NCBI GenBank assembly: GCA_946550725.1
Contig: CAMNQX010000010.1
Location: 1-56,861, forward strand
Reading direction: 5' to 3'
Source: an uncultured Clostridia bacterium
GTDB lineage: Bacteria; Bacillota; Clostridia; Oscillospirales; Oscillospiraceae
Length of the DNA stretch: 56,861 bases
Positions 31,930 through 40,909 of this stretch are shown here, one piece after another (within the stretch, counting starts at the first letter, position 1; every line of letters starts with the position of its first letter). Both the position numbers and the translations under genes were made by a program. The notes beneath the pieces are model-generated. The model was not told the DNA's origin, did not search any database, and worked only from the letters and a program-made list of their open reading frames with translations.

Positions 31930-34488
31930 TTACTGCGAGATGTACCGCTTCAGGAGGAGGGAGACCTCACGCAGGTCAATGGGCTTGGCGATGTGGGCGT
32001 TCATGCCGGCGTCCAGACACTTCTTCACGTCCTCGGCGAAGGCGTCGGCAGTCATGGCGATGATGGGCAGGCCGGCGTCGGGCCGGTCCAGGGCGCGGAT
32101 GGCGCGGGTGGCCTCGTAGCCGGTCATCACCGGCATGCGGATGTCCATGAGGATGGCGTCATAGTAGCCTGGCTCGGACTTCTGGAACATCTCCAAGCAG
32201 AGCTTGCCGTTCTCCGCCCAGTCCAGATCCAGGCCGATACTGCGCAGCAGCTCGTTGGCGATCTCCCAGTTCAGCTCGTTGTCCTCCGCCAGCAGCACCC
32301 GCCGCCCGGTGAGGTCCACGGCCGGCAGGGTGGGATCGGCGCTCTGGGGTTGGTCGTCCTGGTCGGCATATTGCAGCAGGCTGTGGTAGAGGGTGGATTT
32401 GAACAGCGGCTTGGAGATGAACCCGTTGATCCCGGCGGACCGGGCCTCCTCCTCGATCTCGCTCCAGTCGTAGGCGGAGATGAGGAGGATGGGCACGTCG
32501 CTCTTCAAGGTGTTGCGGATGCGGCGGGCGGTCTCGATGCCGTCGATGCCGGGGAGCTTCCAGTCCAGCAGGATGATGTGATAGGGATCGCGGGCCTCCC
32601 GGCGGCGGAGGATCTGCTCGATGGCGCTCTCCCCGTCCTGGGTCCAGTCGGCCTTGATGCCGATGGACTTCAACGAGGCCACGGCGCTCTCGCACAGCAG
32701 CTGGTCGTCGTCCACCACCAGCATGCGCCAGTCAGGCAGGATCATGTCTAGCTCGGGGACCTCTGCCTTCTCCAGGTCCAGGGTGACCCGGAATTCGCTG
32801 CCCTTGCCCAGCTCGCTCTTCACCTCGATGGTGCCCTGCATGGCGTCCACGATGTACTTGGTAATGGCCATACCCAGGCCGGTGCCCTCGGTGCGGTGGA
32901 CCCGGGCGCTGTCCTCCCGGGTAAAGGAATCGAAGATCTTGCTCTGGAATTCCTTGGTCATACCGATGCCGGTGTCGATCACCGCCAGGTGGATGCGGAT
33001 GTAGCCGTCCCCCTTGGGAGACGCCTCTTCGTAGAGGGTCACGGTGATGGAGCCGCCGTCGGGGGTGAACTTGATGGCGTTGGACAACAGGTTGAGCAGC
33101 ACCTGGTTGAGCCGGACGCTGTCGCAGTAGACATTTTCGGCGGAAATGTCGTGGATGGACACCTGGAACTGCTGGTTTTTGATGCGGACCTGGGGCTGGA
33201 CGATGGAGACGATGCTCTCCATGACCTCCCGCAGGGAGACCTGATCCATGCTGAGGGTCATCTTGCCGCTTTCGATCTTGGACATATCCAGCACGTCGTT
33301 GATGAGGCCCAGCAGATGCTTGGAGGACAGGGTGATCTTCTTCAGGCAGTTCTGCACCTGGTCCTTGTCGTCGATGTTGGCCGTGGCGATGGCGGTCATG
33401 CCCACGATGGCGTTCATGGGGGTGCGGATGTCGTGGGACATGTTGGAGAGGAACTCGCTCTTGGCCTTGGTGGCGGCGTCCGCCTTGCGCCAGGCGTCGG
33501 ACAGCTCACGCATCTGCTGCCGGGTGAGGTGGAAGTAGACGGCGAACATGCTCAGGAGGGCCAGCAGAATGAGCGCCGCGGCCAGGATGGCTGAGCCACC
33601 CCACTGGCGGCTCAGCCCGCTGACAATGGTGTCCATGGTGCTGTAAGGCATGGTGGTGATGAGATACCACTCGGAATAGGGCAGTGCGGTGAGGTAGACA
33701 TGCCGCCGGCTCCCCTCGATAATGGCCTCAGAGGAGTAGTCCTCCCGGGCCTCCATGGCCTGCTGAAGCTCAACGAGGTAGGTCTCGGGGTCCTTGCCGC
33801 TCACGTCGGAGTAGATCATGCGGACCCGCTCAAAGTAGCTGTTGCGGTAAGCGTTGGCGTTGCGGATGACGAAGGAGCCGTCCCGGCGGATAATAAAGGA
33901 GTATATGCTGTCGTCATCCTCCTCCAAAGAGAGGGTCTCACTGATATAGGAGACGGGGAGACCGGCCACGATGGCGGTGCAGGGGGTGCCGTCCGCCATG
34001 GGGTAGGTGGTGGAGACACCCAGCAGGATGACCTTTTCCCCGTCGGGCCTGGTACTGATAGCCACCTTCTTCTCTCCCTTGTTCATGGATTCCAGGAAGG
34101 GAGCGGAGTCGGTGACGGTAAGCTGGTCGCCGTAGATCATCTCCAGGTCGCCGTTGGGGGAGTAGAGGGCCAGGTAATCAAAATTGCGAACGCGGCCCTG
34201 GTAGGCCAGGTCCTGACACATCTCCACGTAGCTCTCCCCGCTGTCAGGAGGGGTGGTCGTCAGAATGGCGTTGAGCTGATCCAGCCGCAGAGAGATGGTG
34301 GTGCTGAAGTGCATAGAGATCTGCTGGCTCATGTTGGACATATAGAGGGTGCCCACCTGGTTGATGGTCTGGGTGCTCACCTGCCCCATATGAAGGGCCA
34401 GAAAGGAAAAGACGCAAATGCACAAAAGCACCACAAAAGCGAGGCTGATGGCCAGGAACCGTGTAGTTTTGTTTTTATAGACATTCAT
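31930..34488 (-). CDS. Hybrid sensor histidine kinase with two receiver domains
   Basis: The 852-residue membrane kinase has a first span at about residues 10-32, an extracellular sensor of about 250 residues (dCache-like), a second span at about 290-318, a HisKA domain with phospho-acceptor His in NMSHDIRTPM (about residue 351), a HATPase domain (GTGLGMAI), and two receivers with Asp in LLDWKLPG (about 643) and LMDIRMPV (about 780). It is the last gene of a four-gene operon; the Hpt and response-regulator genes precede it. The phosphate would pass His to Asp to Hpt to the response regulator. The ligand is unknown. Confidence 0.92.
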   Translation of the reverse strand: MNVYKNKTTRFLAISLAFVVLLCICVFSFLALHMGQVSTQTINQVGTLYMSNMSQQISMHFSTTISLRLDQLNAILTTTPPDSGESYVEMCQDLAYQGRVRNFDYLALYSPNGDLEMIYGDQLTVTDSAPFLESMNKGEKKVAISTRPDGEKVILLGVSTTYPMADGTPCTAIVAGLPVSYISETLSLEEDDDSIYSFIIRRDGSFVIRNANAYRNSYFERVRMIYSDVSGKDPETYLVELQQAMEAREDYSSEAIIEGSRRHVYLTALPYSEWYLITTMPYSTMDTIVSGLSRQWGGSAILAAALILLALLSMFAVYFHLTRQQMRELSDAWRKADAATKAKSEFLSNMSHDIRTPMNAIVGMTAIATANIDDKDQVQNCLKKITLSSKHLLGLINDVLDMSKIESGKMTLSMDQVSLREVMESIVSIVQPQVRIKNQQFQVSIHDISAENVYCDSVRLNQVLLNLLSNAIKFTPDGGSITVTLYEEASPKGDGYIRIHLAVIDTGIGMTKEFQSKIFDSFTREDSARVHRTEGTGLGMAITKYIVDAMQGTIEVKSELGKGSEFRVTLDLEKAEVPELDMILPDWRMLVVDDDQLLCESAVASLKSIGIKADWTQDGESAIEQILRRREARDPYHIILLDWKLPGIDGIETARRIRNTLKSDVPILLISAYDWSEIEEEARSAGINGFISKPLFKSTLYHSLLQYADQDDQPQSADPTLPAVDLTGRRVLLAEDNELNWEIANELLRSIGLDLDWAENGKLCLEMFQKSEPGYYDAILMDIRMPVMTGYEATRAIRALDRPDAGLPIIAMTADAFAEDVKKCLDAGMNAHIAKPIDLREVSLLLKRYISQ

Positions 34489-34515
34489 GGGAATTAAATT
34501 CCTCCCCGGTTGGGA

Positions 34516-34878
34516 TTATTGGGGCAGCTGAGACTGAAAGGCCCGGATGGCGGATACGGTGGTCTCGTAGTCGGCCCGCACCTGTTGGGCAAGGGCGGGG
34601 TCGGCGAGAGGCTGGCCGCCCCGCAGGGCGTCGCACAGAGCGGAGCTGGAGCGGTAGAGGGCGGTAAGACTCAGGTTCTGGCACACGCCCTTGATAGTGT
34701 GCGCTCCCCGGAAGGCCTCCTCCCAGTTCTCCGCCGCCAAAGAGGTCTCCAGCAGGTCGTAGCTGGGGTCGGCGGGGAATTTGAGAAGGAACTTTTGCAC
34801 CAGGGCCTCGCTGCGCAGTCTGCTCAGGACCTCCGCGCAGTCGCCGCCCAGGGCGGCATAACATTCCTGCAGGGTCAT
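34516..34878 (-). CDS. Hpt-domain phosphotransfer protein
   Basis: The 120-residue four-helix protein carries the Hpt signature with histidine in AHTIKGVCQNL (about residue 58). Its ATG overlaps the stop of the upstream response-regulator gene by four bases, and the hybrid kinase gene follows after 27 bp. A stand-alone Hpt between a hybrid kinase and an output regulator is what a His-Asp-His-Asp relay needs. Confidence 0.88.
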   Translation of the reverse strand: MTLQECYAALGGDCAEVLSRLRSEALVQKFLLKFPADPSYDLLETSLAAENWEEAFRGAHTIKGVCQNLSLTALYRSSSALCDALRGGQPLADPALAQQVRADYETTVSAIRAFQSQLPQ

Positions 34879-36989
34879 GTGAGATCGGCCTCCTCTTGTG
34901 ATGTCTGCCGGGGTGCCTGCACGATGGGAGAGATGCTGGAAAGGGTGTCGTGCATACTCTCGTCATAGAACAGGTATTGCCCGCGGCCTCCGCGCTTCAC
35001 GGCGTAGAGGGCGTTGTCGGCGGCTTGGAACAGGGCGTCATAGTCGTAGCCCACCGTAGCGGTCTGGGCCACACCCATGCTCAGGGAGATGGAAAAGCCC
35101 TCGTACTCGCCGATGAGGGCGTTGAAGATGCGCTTGATGGCGGCCTCCAGGTCGTTTTTGTACTCCAGGAAAATGAGGAATTCGTCGCCGCCCACCCGGG
35201 CGACGATGTCGCCGCTGCGCACCACGTGGCGGAGCCGTTGGGCCAGGTGGTTGAGCAGCTTGTCGCCAAACATGTGGCCCCGGTTGTCGTTGGCGGACTT
35301 GAAGTAGTCCAGATCGAAGATGACCAGGGCAAAGTGCCCGTCCGGCCGCTCGCGGAGGCGGTTGGTGATCTTCTCCCGGGCGCTGGCGTGGTTGAACAGG
35401 CCGGTGAGGGCGTCGGTGGAGGCGATGAGGGTCAGCTTATCCAGCTGGGTGCGGGACTCGTGGATGTCCACGGCTTTGCCGATGCCGCCCAGGAACCGGG
35501 GCGGCTCGTCGTTGGACCAGGTGGCGCGGGCCAGAAGGCGGTGCCACCGCTTCTCCCCGTTGATGTTCAGCCGGCAGTCCAGCTCCACCAGTGGGTGGCC
35601 CGGCGAGGTGCCCCGGAGCAGGTCCGCGAAGTGGTAGAGTAGCTTGGAGGGCATGAGGGCCAGCAGGTGCGGGTCGCGGGTAGGGCGGGGGATCTCCTCC
35701 GGGAAGCCCAGCTTCTGGGCGCTGAAGGGGGTGAAATGGATCACCGGAGGGGAGACGGTGAACTCAAACTGGATCTCGTTGGAGAGGGCGGCGAAGAAGT
35801 CGTGGCGGGTCCGCTCGTCCTCCAGGAGCTGGATGGTGCGCTTGGACACGGGCAGGTCCTTTTCCCGGGAGAGGGCCTCGGCCACGTTGTGGAGGCTTTG
35901 GCGGTCGCTCTGGAAGGGGTCTGTCTGGCGGAATGCGTCGCAGATGTCGCCGCTCAGCTCAGAGAGGCACTCCAAAAGCAGGGGATTAAAGGCGCCGCAC
36001 TCCCCGGCGAGGATCATGCGGATGCTCTCGTCATGAGAGAAGGCGGCCTTATAGACCCGGGGGCTAGTAAGGGCGTCGTACACGTCCGCCAGCGCCACCA
36101 CCTGGGCGGAGATGGGGATGTCGTCCCCCTTGAGGCCGTCGGGATAGCCCCGGCCGTCGTACCGCTCATGGTGCCAGCGGCAGATCTCGTAGGCGGTGCG
36201 CACCAGAGGAACGTCCCGGTAGATGGGCAGATCCTCCAGCATCTGCGCGCCGATGACGGTGTGCTCCTTCATGCGGTCAAATTCCTCCGGCGTCAGCTTG
36301 CCGGGCTTGTTGAGGATGCTCTCGGGGATGGAGATCTTTCCGATGTCGTGGAGGGCGGAGGCGGTGGAGATGGTGGAGACCTCCGCGGGGGTGAACCGGG
36401 CGCCTCCCGCCTTCTGGTTCAGGTGGTTGAGGATCATCTCGGTAAAGACGTGGACATGGCGGACGTGAAGCCCGCTCTCCCCGTTGCGGAACTCCACGAT
36501 GTGGCTGAGGATCTCGATCATCATGTTGTTCTGCTGTTCTTTTTCGTACATTTGCTGGGCCACCATGGCCACCAGCTGCTTCTGCTTGGCGTAGAGCAGG
36601 ATGGTGTTTACCACCCGCTTGTGGACGGTGAGGGCGTCGAAGGGACGGCCGATGAAGTCGGTCACGCCCAGGGAGTAGGCCCGCTCCACCTGTTCCACCC
36701 CCCGTTCGGTGGAGATCATCACCACGGGGATGTCCTCGATCCAGCCCTCCTTGTTCATTTCGGCGAGGACGCCGAAGCCGTCCAGCTCCGGCATCACAAT
36801 GTCCAGCAGCACCAGAGAGAGCCGGGTCCCCAGGGTGCGGATCTGTTCCAGCGCCTCCTTGCCGTTTTCCGCTTCAATAATAATGTACTCGTCGCCCAGC
36901 ATGTCCGCCAGAATGGCGCGGTTCATCTCGGAATCGTCGGCGATGAGGATGGTGTAGCGCTGCTTCATTGTCTGTTCCGTAGGGGCCAC
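34875..36989 (-). CDS. Response regulator with REC, HD-GYP, PAS-like and GGDEF domains
   Basis: The protein of about 700 residues has a receiver with Asp in LLDIVMPELDG, an HD-GYP cyclic-di-GMP phosphodiesterase (HDIGK near residue 215, HHERYDGRGYP near 271), a PAS/PAC-like stretch (LDCRLNINGEKRWHRLL) and a diguanylate cyclase domain with intact GGDEF near residue 600 and the inhibitory I-site RSGD five residues before it. It can in principle both make and break cyclic-di-GMP. The start may be GTG at 36989 or ATG at 36968; the latter removes seven residues that coincide with half of an intergenic repeat. Confidence 0.9.
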   Translation of the reverse strand: MAPTEQTMKQRYTILIADDSEMNRAILADMLGDEYIIIEAENGKEALEQIRTLGTRLSLVLLDIVMPELDGFGVLAEMNKEGWIEDIPVVMISTERGVEQVERAYSLGVTDFIGRPFDALTVHKRVVNTILLYAKQKQLVAMVAQQMYEKEQQNNMMIEILSHIVEFRNGESGLHVRHVHVFTEMILNHLNQKAGGARFTPAEVSTISTASALHDIGKISIPESILNKPGKLTPEEFDRMKEHTVIGAQMLEDLPIYRDVPLVRTAYEICRWHHERYDGRGYPDGLKGDDIPISAQVVALADVYDALTSPRVYKAAFSHDESIRMILAGECGAFNPLLLECLSELSGDICDAFRQTDPFQSDRQSLHNVAEALSREKDLPVSKRTIQLLEDERTRHDFFAALSNEIQFEFTVSPPVIHFTPFSAQKLGFPEEIPRPTRDPHLLALMPSKLLYHFADLLRGTSPGHPLVELDCRLNINGEKRWHRLLARATWSNDEPPRFLGGIGKAVDIHESRTQLDKLTLIASTDALTGLFNHASAREKITNRLRERPDGHFALVIFDLDYFKSANDNRGHMFGDKLLNHLAQRLRHVVRSGDIVARVGGDEFLIFLEYKNDLEAAIKRIFNALIGEYEGFSISLSMGVAQTATVGYDYDALFQAADNALYAVKRGGRGQYLFYDESMHDTLSSISPIVQAPRQTSQEEADLT

Positions 36990-37013
36990 ATCCTTTCCGG
37001 TGTGAAGGGGAGG

Positions 37014-38216
37014 TCAGTTGGGTTCCAGGGGGAAGATGGCCACCTGGGGCTGAGCGGGAGAGTGGGGATATTTTCGGGAAAAGGCCTTCAAAATGCGGTC
37101 GCAGACCATTTGGCTGTTCTCAAAATTGGCCTGGGGCAGCATCAGCAGGAACTGGGACACGCTGCACTGGGCGGCCACATCCCCCCGGCGCAGGGAGGAG
37201 CGGATGACCTCCTGCAGATTGCTCATGGCCCGGTCCAGACTGCGCCGGGGCAGCTCCTCAGTCCGGCTGCGGTGGTGGACGGAGATCAGGGCCAGGTGGA
37301 CCGCGTCGCCGCTTCGGACCAGGGCGCGGGCCACCGAGTGGTAGATGGAGCGGAAGGTGTCATACTGGCAGAGCAGCGCTCCGTTGGGGCCGTCCGGCTC
37401 CCGCAGATGGTCCAGAATGGAGTCCACCGGCAGGGCGTGGTCCTGAAGGGTGCTCAGAGCCGAGCGGTAAATGGCCCGGGTCTCCTCCTCGGGCATGACG
37501 CCGAAGTTGTTCATGAAGAGGCGGGACATATCCTCGTAGACGGTGGTGGCCTCCCGCTGCTCCCCCAGGGAGATCAGGTTCTCCATCAGGTGGCGGTAAA
37601 GCTCCTCCAGATATGGGTCCAGCACCAGAGCGGCGCGGCACGCCTCCGCCGCCTCCTTGTAGCGGCGGCGCTTTTCCAGCAGCGGGATGGCCTGCAGGGC
37701 CACCTGCAGATACATCTGGTGGTAGTGGGCGGCGATGGGAATGGCCCAGTGGTGGGAGGAGAGCCGGGGGAGGAAGTCCCCCTTATACAGCTTCATGGCG
37801 GCCAAATAAAGCTCCAGCTGCTTGCCCGGATCGCGCTCCGTTGCGCCGTCCCGGCAGAGCCGGTCAAACATGTCCAAGTCCAGCTCCAGGGGGATGTCGG
37901 TGTTCCAGCGGTAGGAGGTGCCCCGGCGCTGGATCAGCTGATGGCCCGCCGAAGGCCACAGCGGCTCCAGCGCGGCCCTGGCCCGGTGCAGGATGGTCTT
38001 GAGGGCGTTGGTGGGGTTGGCACCCTGATCCTCCCCGCCCCAGAGCAGATCGATGTAGTCCTGGGCCTCCACCGCGTGTCCTCTGCGGTAGATCATGTAG
38101 GCCAGGAAAAGCCATACCTTTTTGGTTCGGTTGTCCCCATCGCCCACTTGGGCAGAAGGGGTGGACAGGGTAAAGTTTCCCAGCATCCTGACCTGTAATT
38201 TGCGGTCGCTGGACAT
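37014..38216 (-). CDS. BTAD-type transcriptional regulator with a degenerate GGDEF-like C-terminal domain
   Basis: The 400-residue protein begins with a winged-helix DNA-binding domain (about 1-100), followed by a bacterial transcriptional activator domain of TPR-like helices (about 105-255, KGDFLPRL and AAEACRAALVLDPYLEELY), as in SARP/AfsR regulators. The last 120 residues resemble a GGDEF fold (RRGDVAAQCSVSQFLLMLP), but the GGDEF residues are SVSQF, so it cannot be a cyclase; it may bind a nucleotide. I chose ATG 38216 because a G-rich ribosome site lies just upstream; the frame continues beyond it without coding character. It is the first gene of the signalling operon, 24 bp before the response regulator. 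Confidence 0.8.
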   Translation of the reverse strand: MSSDRKLQVRMLGNFTLSTPSAQVGDGDNRTKKVWLFLAYMIYRRGHAVEAQDYIDLLWGGEDQGANPTNALKTILHRARAALEPLWPSAGHQLIQRRGTSYRWNTDIPLELDLDMFDRLCRDGATERDPGKQLELYLAAMKLYKGDFLPRLSSHHWAIPIAAHYHQMYLQVALQAIPLLEKRRRYKEAAEACRAALVLDPYLEELYRHLMENLISLGEQREATTVYEDMSRLFMNNFGVMPEEETRAIYRSALSTLQDHALPVDSILDHLREPDGPNGALLCQYDTFRSIYHSVARALVRSGDAVHLALISVHHRSRTEELPRRSLDRAMSNLQEVIRSSLRRGDVAAQCSVSQFLLMLPQANFENSQMVCDRILKAFSRKYPHSPAQPQVAIFPLEPN

Positions 38217-38375
38217 GGAAACACCCCCCAAGATGAAAGTAGGAATGATACATCCTATCATAAAATACCACACTCTACGGCTTTTTGCAAGAGAAACGTA
38301 CAAAAAAGAAGCAGTTACACAAAATTCGAGATTTTGAAAAATTTTTCCCAAAAAGTACTTCCATTTTCCGGCGGC

Positions 38376-38387
38376 ATATGCTATACT
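38376..38387 (+). promoter_or_regulatory. Extended -10 promoter of the transglutaminase-like gene
   Basis: A TG-C-TATACT extended -10 box (TATACT 38382-38387) lies 52 bp before the ATG at 38440. The -35 region is weak. The regulator gene at 38216 is transcribed in the opposite direction. Confidence 0.5.
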
Positions 38388-38439
38388 ATGGGTGCACAAA
38401 GGGGAGAGAGGCTCCCCCGGCGTGAAAGGAGTGAACGAA

Positions 38440-39429
38440 ATGGCTGCACTGAAACGGGTCTTGCCCGCGCTGTTGGCGCTGACGCTGCTGGCGGGCTGCA
38501 CCGGCGGAAAGACGGCGGTGGAGGAGGACGTTTACCTGGAGCCAACCGTATTAGAAGAGGTGGACCTGCGGGAGGAGGCTGTGGCCATGGCCGCCGCCCC
38601 GGCGGTCCCTGACCTGCTGCTGCCGGAGCACCCGGGCACGAAGGTAGAGCGCAACGCCAAGGCAGAGGTGGACTACTCCAACGCCAGCGACGGATATGTG
38701 ATGGTGCGCTACAAGGCCGCCAGCGACCGGCGGCTGAAGGCCAAGGTCACCGGCCCCACCACCGAGGGAGGGTATCAGTACAACCTGACCCAGGGGGAGT
38801 GGACCACCTTCCCTCTGTCCGACGGAAACGGCAAGTATGAGGTGAAGGTGTACGAGCAGAATCCCTCCACGGGGAAGTATGCCGTGATGCTCACCGCCAA
38901 GTTCACCGTCAAGCTGACCGACGAGTTCGCGCCCTTCCTGCGGCCCAACCAGTATGTGAACTACGCCGACGCCACGAATACCCTGGCCAAGGCGAAGGAG
39001 CTGACCGCCGGGGTGGAGGACAACCTGGACAAGGTGGAGAAGGTCTACGATTTCGTGGTGAGCACGCTGACCTATGACACCCACCTGGCCCAGACGGTGA
39101 AGAGCGGCTATCTGCCTGTGCTGGACGACGTGTTGGCGGCGAAGAAGGGCATCTGCTTCGACTATGCCGCGCTGATGACTGCCATGCTGCGCTCCCAGGG
39201 AGTGCCCTGCAAGCTGGTGGTGGGCTATGTGGGGACGAAGGACCCCGCCTACCACGCCTGGATCAACGTGTGGAGCGAAGAGGACGGCTGGGTGGACGGC
39301 GCGATCTACTTTGACGGCACCGCGTGGCAGCGGATGGACCCCACCTTCGCCTCCTCGGGCAAGAGCAGCGAGGCCATTATGAAGTATATTGGGGACGGGA
39401 GCAATTACAGTACCCGTTACCTCTACTGA
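38440..39429 (+). CDS. Transglutaminase-like lipoprotein
   Basis: The 329-residue protein has a lipoprotein signal (hydrophobic core, LLAGC) and, after an acidic linker and a beta-rich central part, a transglutaminase-core domain with the catalytic Cys in KKGICFDYAALM, His in YHAWINVW and Asp in RMDPTF. These enzymes are cysteine proteases or acyl-transferases acting outside the cell. The ATG at 38440 has AAAGGAG 8-9 bases upstream. It stands alone between a divergent regulator and its own terminator. Confidence 0.88.
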   Translation: MAALKRVLPALLALTLLAGCTGGKTAVEEDVYLEPTVLEEVDLREEAVAMAAAPAVPDLLLPEHPGTKVERNAKAEVDYSNASDGYVMVRYKAASDRRLKAKVTGPTTEGGYQYNLTQGEWTTFPLSDGNGKYEVKVYEQNPSTGKYAVMLTAKFTVKLTDEFAPFLRPNQYVNYADATNTLAKAKELTAGVEDNLDKVEKVYDFVVSTLTYDTHLAQTVKSGYLPVLDDVLAAKKGICFDYAALMTAMLRSQGVPCKLVVGYVGTKDPAYHAWINVWSEEDGWVDGAIYFDGTAWQRMDPTFASSGKSSEAIMKYIGDGSNYSTRYLY

Positions 39430-39470
39430 GAGATTTGAAAGACCCATTTACAAACCGGAAAAAATAAGAT

Positions 39471-39509
39471 AAAATAGGCTTGCGGTACTGCCGCAAGCCT
39501 ATTTTTTAT
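39471..39509 (+). terminator. Terminator after the transglutaminase-like gene
   Basis: AAAATAGGCTTGCGG at 39471-39485 pairs with CCGCAAGCCTATTTT at 39491-39505, with a T-run. Confidence 0.88.
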
Positions 39510-39537
39510 CACTCCAAACGGGATGGGGGCGTGTCCG

Positions 39538-40581
39538 ATGAAAAAAATGTTGCGCGGCGAACGGGTGGCCGGGCTGTGCCTGGAGCTGTCTCTCCTGTAT
39601 CACGCCGGCGTGATGACCGGAGATGCCCTGGCGCTGCTGGCGGAGGGGAGCGACGGAGCGGAGAAGGAGCTTCTGTCGTCCATGGCCCGCCGGGTAGACG
39701 GCGGGGCCTCCCTGGCCGCGGCCATGGAGGAGAGCGGCGTGTTTCCCGGCTACGCCGTGGGCCTGGTGACGGTGGGGGAACAGTCCGGCCGCACCGAAGA
39801 GGCTCTGAAGGCGCTGAGCGACTACTACGAGCGGCGCGCCCGGATGGACCGCCAGCTGCGCAACGCCCTGCTGTACCCCGCGGTGCTGCTGGGACTGATG
39901 CTGGTGGTCATCGGCGTGCTGCTGGTGAAGGTGCTGCCCATCTTTGACGATGTTTACGCCGCCCTGGGCGGGCGGCTCACCGGCGTGGCCGGCGGCCTGC
40001 TGGGGCTGGGCCGGTGGCTGGACGCCGCGCTGCCCGTCCTGCTGGTGCTGTTGGCGGCGGCTGCCCTGCTGGCGGTGGCTTACGCCGCCCTGCCCGGCTT
40101 CCGGAACAAGGTCCGGAAGCTGCAGGGAAGGAACCGGGGGGAGACGGGCGTGTCCCGCACCATGGCCGCGGCGAAGGTGGCTCAGGCCATGGCCATGGCT
40201 CTGGCCAGCGGCATGGAGCCGGGCGCGGCCGTAGAGCTGGCGGGCAAGCTGGTGGAGGAGGACGCTCCCGCCGCCGCCCGCCGCTGTGAGACGTGTAAGG
40301 ACCTGCTGGACGAGGGAAAGCGTCTGGGCACGGCCATGGGGGAGAGCGGTTTGCTGCCCGCGCCCCAGTGCCGCCTGCTGGACACGGCGGAGCGGAGCGG
40401 ACAGACAGACGCCATGATGGAGCACATCGCCCTCCAGCTCTCTGAGGAGGGAGACGCCGCCCTGGAGCGCCGGGCGGGCCGGGTAGAGCCCGCGCTGGTG
40501 CTGACGGCGTCGGCGCTGGTGGGGCTGATCCTGCTGTCGGTGATGCTCCCCTTGATGCACATCATGTCCGCCATCGGGTAA
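39538..40581 (+). CDS. GspF/PilC-type inner-membrane assembly protein
   Basis: The 347-residue protein has two T2SSF repeats: an N-terminal one with the LSLLYHAGV and VGEQSGRTEEAL motifs, two membrane spans (about 120-140 and 165-190), the second repeat with MALASGMEPGAAVEL and AERSGQTDAMM, and a final span. It is the platform protein of type IV pilus or type II secretion machines. I chose the ATG at 39538 with GGGGG upstream. It opens an operon ending in a PilT-like ATPase. Confidence 0.88.
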   Translation: MKKMLRGERVAGLCLELSLLYHAGVMTGDALALLAEGSDGAEKELLSSMARRVDGGASLAAAMEESGVFPGYAVGLVTVGEQSGRTEEALKALSDYYERRARMDRQLRNALLYPAVLLGLMLVVIGVLLVKVLPIFDDVYAALGGRLTGVAGGLLGLGRWLDAALPVLLVLLAAAALLAVAYAALPGFRNKVRKLQGRNRGETGVSRTMAAAKVAQAMAMALASGMEPGAAVELAGKLVEEDAPAAARRCETCKDLLDEGKRLGTAMGESGLLPAPQCRLLDTAERSGQTDAMMEHIALQLSEEGDAALERRAGRVEPALVLTASALVGLILLSVMLPLMHIMSAIG

Positions 40582-40585
40582 CGCC

Positions 40586-40909
40586 ATGAGACAGAGAAGA
40601 AAAAGCCGCGTTTCCGGGCTGGCGGCCCTGCTGATCCCCCTGCTGATCATAGCGGCGGCGGTGATCTTTGCCCGGGGGGCGGACCGGCTGGACGCGGACC
40701 GGGGCGCGGAGGCCAAGACCCGCTTGGAGGACGCCATCCTCCGGGGCTGCGCGGCCTGCTACGCCGCCGAGGGGCAGTACCCCCAGAGTCTGGAATACCT
40801 GGAGGAGCACTACGGCCTCCAAATCGACGAGGAGCATTTCGCGGTGTTTTACGAGCCGTTTGGCTCCAACCTGATGCCTAACTTTACCGTATTGGAGCGG
40901 AAGCCATGA
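40586..40909 (+). CDS. Small single-span protein of the pilus-like operon
   Basis: The 107-residue protein has a basic N terminus (RQRRKSR), one membrane helix (about 10-28) and a soluble part with two cysteines (GCAACYAAEGQYPQSLEYL), a pattern like the EGxYP motif of pseudopilins. It starts 4 bp after the PilC-like gene and overlaps the next gene by four bases. Its function is inferred from position. Confidence 0.65.
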   Translation: MRQRRKSRVSGLAALLIPLLIIAAAVIFARGADRLDADRGAEAKTRLEDAILRGCAACYAAEGQYPQSLEYLEEHYGLQIDEEHFAVFYEPFGSNLMPNFTVLERKP

